Source of the DNA: Thermotogota bacterium
GTDB lineage: Bacteria; Thermotogota; Thermotogae; Petrotogales; Petrotogaceae
NCBI GenBank assembly: GCA_029780115.1
Contig: JAKOZG010000027.1
Location: 180,400-244,399, forward strand
Direction: 5' to 3'
DNA length: 64,000 bases
Both the position numbers and the translations under genes were made by a program. Below the pieces are notes generated by a model. That model was not told the origin of the DNA, did no database searches, and saw only the letters and a program-made list of their open reading frames with translations. Below are positions 62,393-64,000 of this stretch, piece by piece; position 1 is the first letter of the stretch; every line of letters starts with the position of its first letter.

Positions 62393-64000
62393 TCAACTAA
62401 ACATCTTTAACGCCTCAACAAACTTCTCTCTTTCTTGCCTTTCAAAAACATAGAAAGAAGTTGCAGATAACCTTCTTTTTAAAGTGTATTTCTTCACAAA
62501 TACATTAATATCTTTAGGTACTTTTGGTCTTAATTCTTTTGGTATGTTTTTTATTTCATAATACCTTCCATAGTTCATTATGTACTTTTCTATTATATCT
62601 TTTTGATTTGAGTCAAGATTTATATAGTTTTCAATGAACTCTTGTAAGTATATCTTATTTAAGTCATTCATGAACTTTTTTACAAGGATTTTCCTTGCTG
62701 AATAGTAAGGATGCTCTTTAAAAGTTATATCTTTGTTTGTGTATGTTTTTAGTTCTTGGTTGTTTGTAAGTAATGAATCAACATCTATATTTGGAGTTTT
62801 TTCAAATATTGAGTTTATTAACTCTCTTGTGTAGTAATCACATCTTTCTTTGGTTAAACTTCCACTTTTTATATCTTTAATCACTTTTTCTAATTTAACC
62901 TCTTGCCTGTAATAATGAACAAGATACGAAGTAAAAAATTCAGAAAGTTGCTTTTCTATCCTTAAGCTTATAAATTTGTAAAAGTTTTCTTCAAACTTTT
63001 TGTCTATATCTTTCTTTTTTAGTTCATTTATTATTGAAATAGCAAGAGAGGTGTTTATTTCAAACTCAAGGTTGTTTATTATGTTTCTCAATGTATTTGA
63101 CTTTATTTGCTTTGTTTTTCCAGATAAGAAATCATTCAACGTTCTTTTTGAAATATTTAGTTCTTTAATAGAAACTTGTTCTTTTTCTACTTCTTGTTTT
63201 ATAAAATTTCTTAAAGTCTTTGTGTTTTTGTGATTACCTTTTTTAATATTAACTACAAAGCGTCTAACTTCATAAATTGTGTTTGTATAATCTTTCCATA
63301 TTATTTGTCTATTTTCATAATCTAATTTTGAAAACACTTTGGAGAATATAAATGCTGTTTCATACATCATTGGATCATTGCTTTCTTTTTGCACTTGAAA
63401 GATAGTATCAAGTGAATTGAAAACATTGTAATTATCATCGTCAAAATAATAACCAAGGTAAAATCCTAATGGAAAGCTAAAGTTTAAAGCGATACTTTTA
63501 TCTACATCTTTTAACCACCAACTTATATTGTTTAATGATCCTACTATTCCAGATGGATGAGGAACATCTTTCAACATCTTAAATGCTTTAATATTTAAAC
63601 AAGTCGCTTCTTCATATTTTTCTTCATTCTTTTTCTCTCTTGCATCAGCCATAAGGATAAATCCCTTATCAACAGGATTGTTTTCGTATGCTTCACTCCA
63701 ATGTCTAATCTTTTCCATACTTTCATTGGATTCATAGTACAATTCTCGTATGTTTCTTAAAGATTGCACAACGAGTCCTCTAACATATTGAGGAATCTTA
63801 CCGAAGTGGTCTCTTAATTCTTTGTATATTACTTCAACTTCTTTGACATCATTTAACCTTTTTAAAATAATCATTTTTTGTTCTAAAAAAAGATAATACA
63901 AACCACCTTTTGATAATCCTTTTATTACTTCTTCTATTTTTTCCAGTGCTTCTTCATATTTTGTATCCCATTTTAATTTCAATACATCAATGTAATCAAT
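62393..64000 (-). CDS. TPR-repeat protein with internal Cro/XRE-like HTH (partial, continues past the window)
   Basis: At least 535 codons; the frame stays open to the last base and the first internal start is TTG 63982, so the 5' end may lie outside. The N-terminal part (about 1-245 from TTG 63982) is built of TPR-like helix pairs (YEEALEKIEEVIKG, KYEEATCLNIKAFKMLKD, HPSGIVGSLNNISWWL). The middle (about 255-308) looks like an XRE HTH: VSIKELNISKRTLNDFLSGK with KSNTLRNIINNLEFEI. A helical C-terminus of about 220 residues follows, ending RLSATSFYVFERQERE. The build resembles RRNPP-type peptide-sensing regulators with the order of domains reversed; that comparison is an inference. Confidence 0.75.
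   Translation of the reverse strand: MDYIDVLKLKWDTKYEEALEKIEEVIKGLSKGGLYYLFLEQKMIILKRLNDVKEVEVIYKELRDHFGKIPQYVRGLVVQSLRNIRELYYESNESMEKIRHWSEAYENNPVDKGFILMADAREKKNEEKYEEATCLNIKAFKMLKDVPHPSGIVGSLNNISWWLKDVDKSIALNFSFPLGFYLGYYFDDDNYNVFNSLDTIFQVQKESNDPMMYETAFIFSKVFSKLDYENRQIIWKDYTNTIYEVRRFVVNIKKGNHKNTKTLRNFIKQEVEKEQVSIKELNISKRTLNDFLSGKTKQIKSNTLRNIINNLEFEINTSLAISIINELKKKDIDKKFEENFYKFISLRIEKQLSEFFTSYLVHYYRQEVKLEKVIKDIKSGSLTKERCDYYTRELINSIFEKTPNIDVDSLLTNNQELKTYTNKDITFKEHPYYSARKILVKKFMNDLNKIYLQEFIENYINLDSNQKDIIEKYIMNYGRYYEIKNIPKELRPKVPKDINVFVKKYTLKRRLSATSFYVFERQEREKFVEALKMFS

Overview
The window is AT-rich bacterial chromosome and reads as a Petrotoga-like member of the Thermotogota. That placement is inferred from several things together: split glyQ/glyS with Thermotoga-type sequences, the CBS-ACT/glgA/galT group, many ATP-driven sugar transporters with GH31 and GH130 enzymes, and frequent TTG/GTG starts after strong GGAGG sites. 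I see no tRNA, rRNA, CRISPR array, prophage or intact insertion sequence.

Layout. 1-7685 is housekeeping: the tail of a fatty-acid-kinase-like gene, glyQ-glyS, a nuclease-like gene, a two-gene chromate-type transporter, thymidylate kinase and cardiolipin synthase. 7702-10747 is a predicted tryptophan ABC importer (trpXYZ type) behind a promoter, a leader peptide with two Trp codons and an intrinsic attenuator. 10890-18822 carries an AddA/RecB-type helicase-nuclease, then M20 peptidase, CBS-ACT protein, glycogen synthase and galT. 19151-28315 is a ROK-regulated alpha-glucoside locus: importer plus two GH31 enzymes. 28343-29508 holds a small membrane protein and a small exported protein. 29566-40060 is a divergent LacI-controlled locus. 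On the minus strand are lacI, an importer and a GH130 phosphorylase. On the plus strand are three exported proteins: an alkaline phosphatase, an unrecognised protein and a six-hairpin-like enzyme. Two identical 14-bp LacI operators sit at the two facing promoters.

40144-43249 is a probable pseudouridine salvage group (PfkB kinase, PsuG, pyridoxal-type kinase). 43252-49932 is a histidine operon (hisZ-G-D-B-A-F-IE-C) behind a leader peptide with three consecutive His codons and an attenuator. The operon lacks hisH, and a copy of a dispersed repeat lies between hisB and hisA, where hisH often sits. After it come a PAP2 phosphatase, TrmO and an MgtA-type P-type ATPase (minus strand).

54387-55934 has no large gene. 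It holds a plus-strand terminator and a 37-codon minus-strand ORF with its own promoter. 55935-58376 is a DUF2089 / DUF4097 (toastrack) / LiaF-like envelope-stress operon. 58670-64000 has a half-size ABC exporter, an ABC-2 ATPase/permease pair and a TPR-HTH regulator cut by the window end. A remnant of a second copy of that regulator lies on the other side of the ABC-2 pair.

The most notable non-coding features are two ribosome-mediated attenuators matched to their operons (Trp and His) and a family of six, perhaps seven, dispersed intergenic repeats with an AGGG...AGCCCT hairpin core, all in the same orientation.
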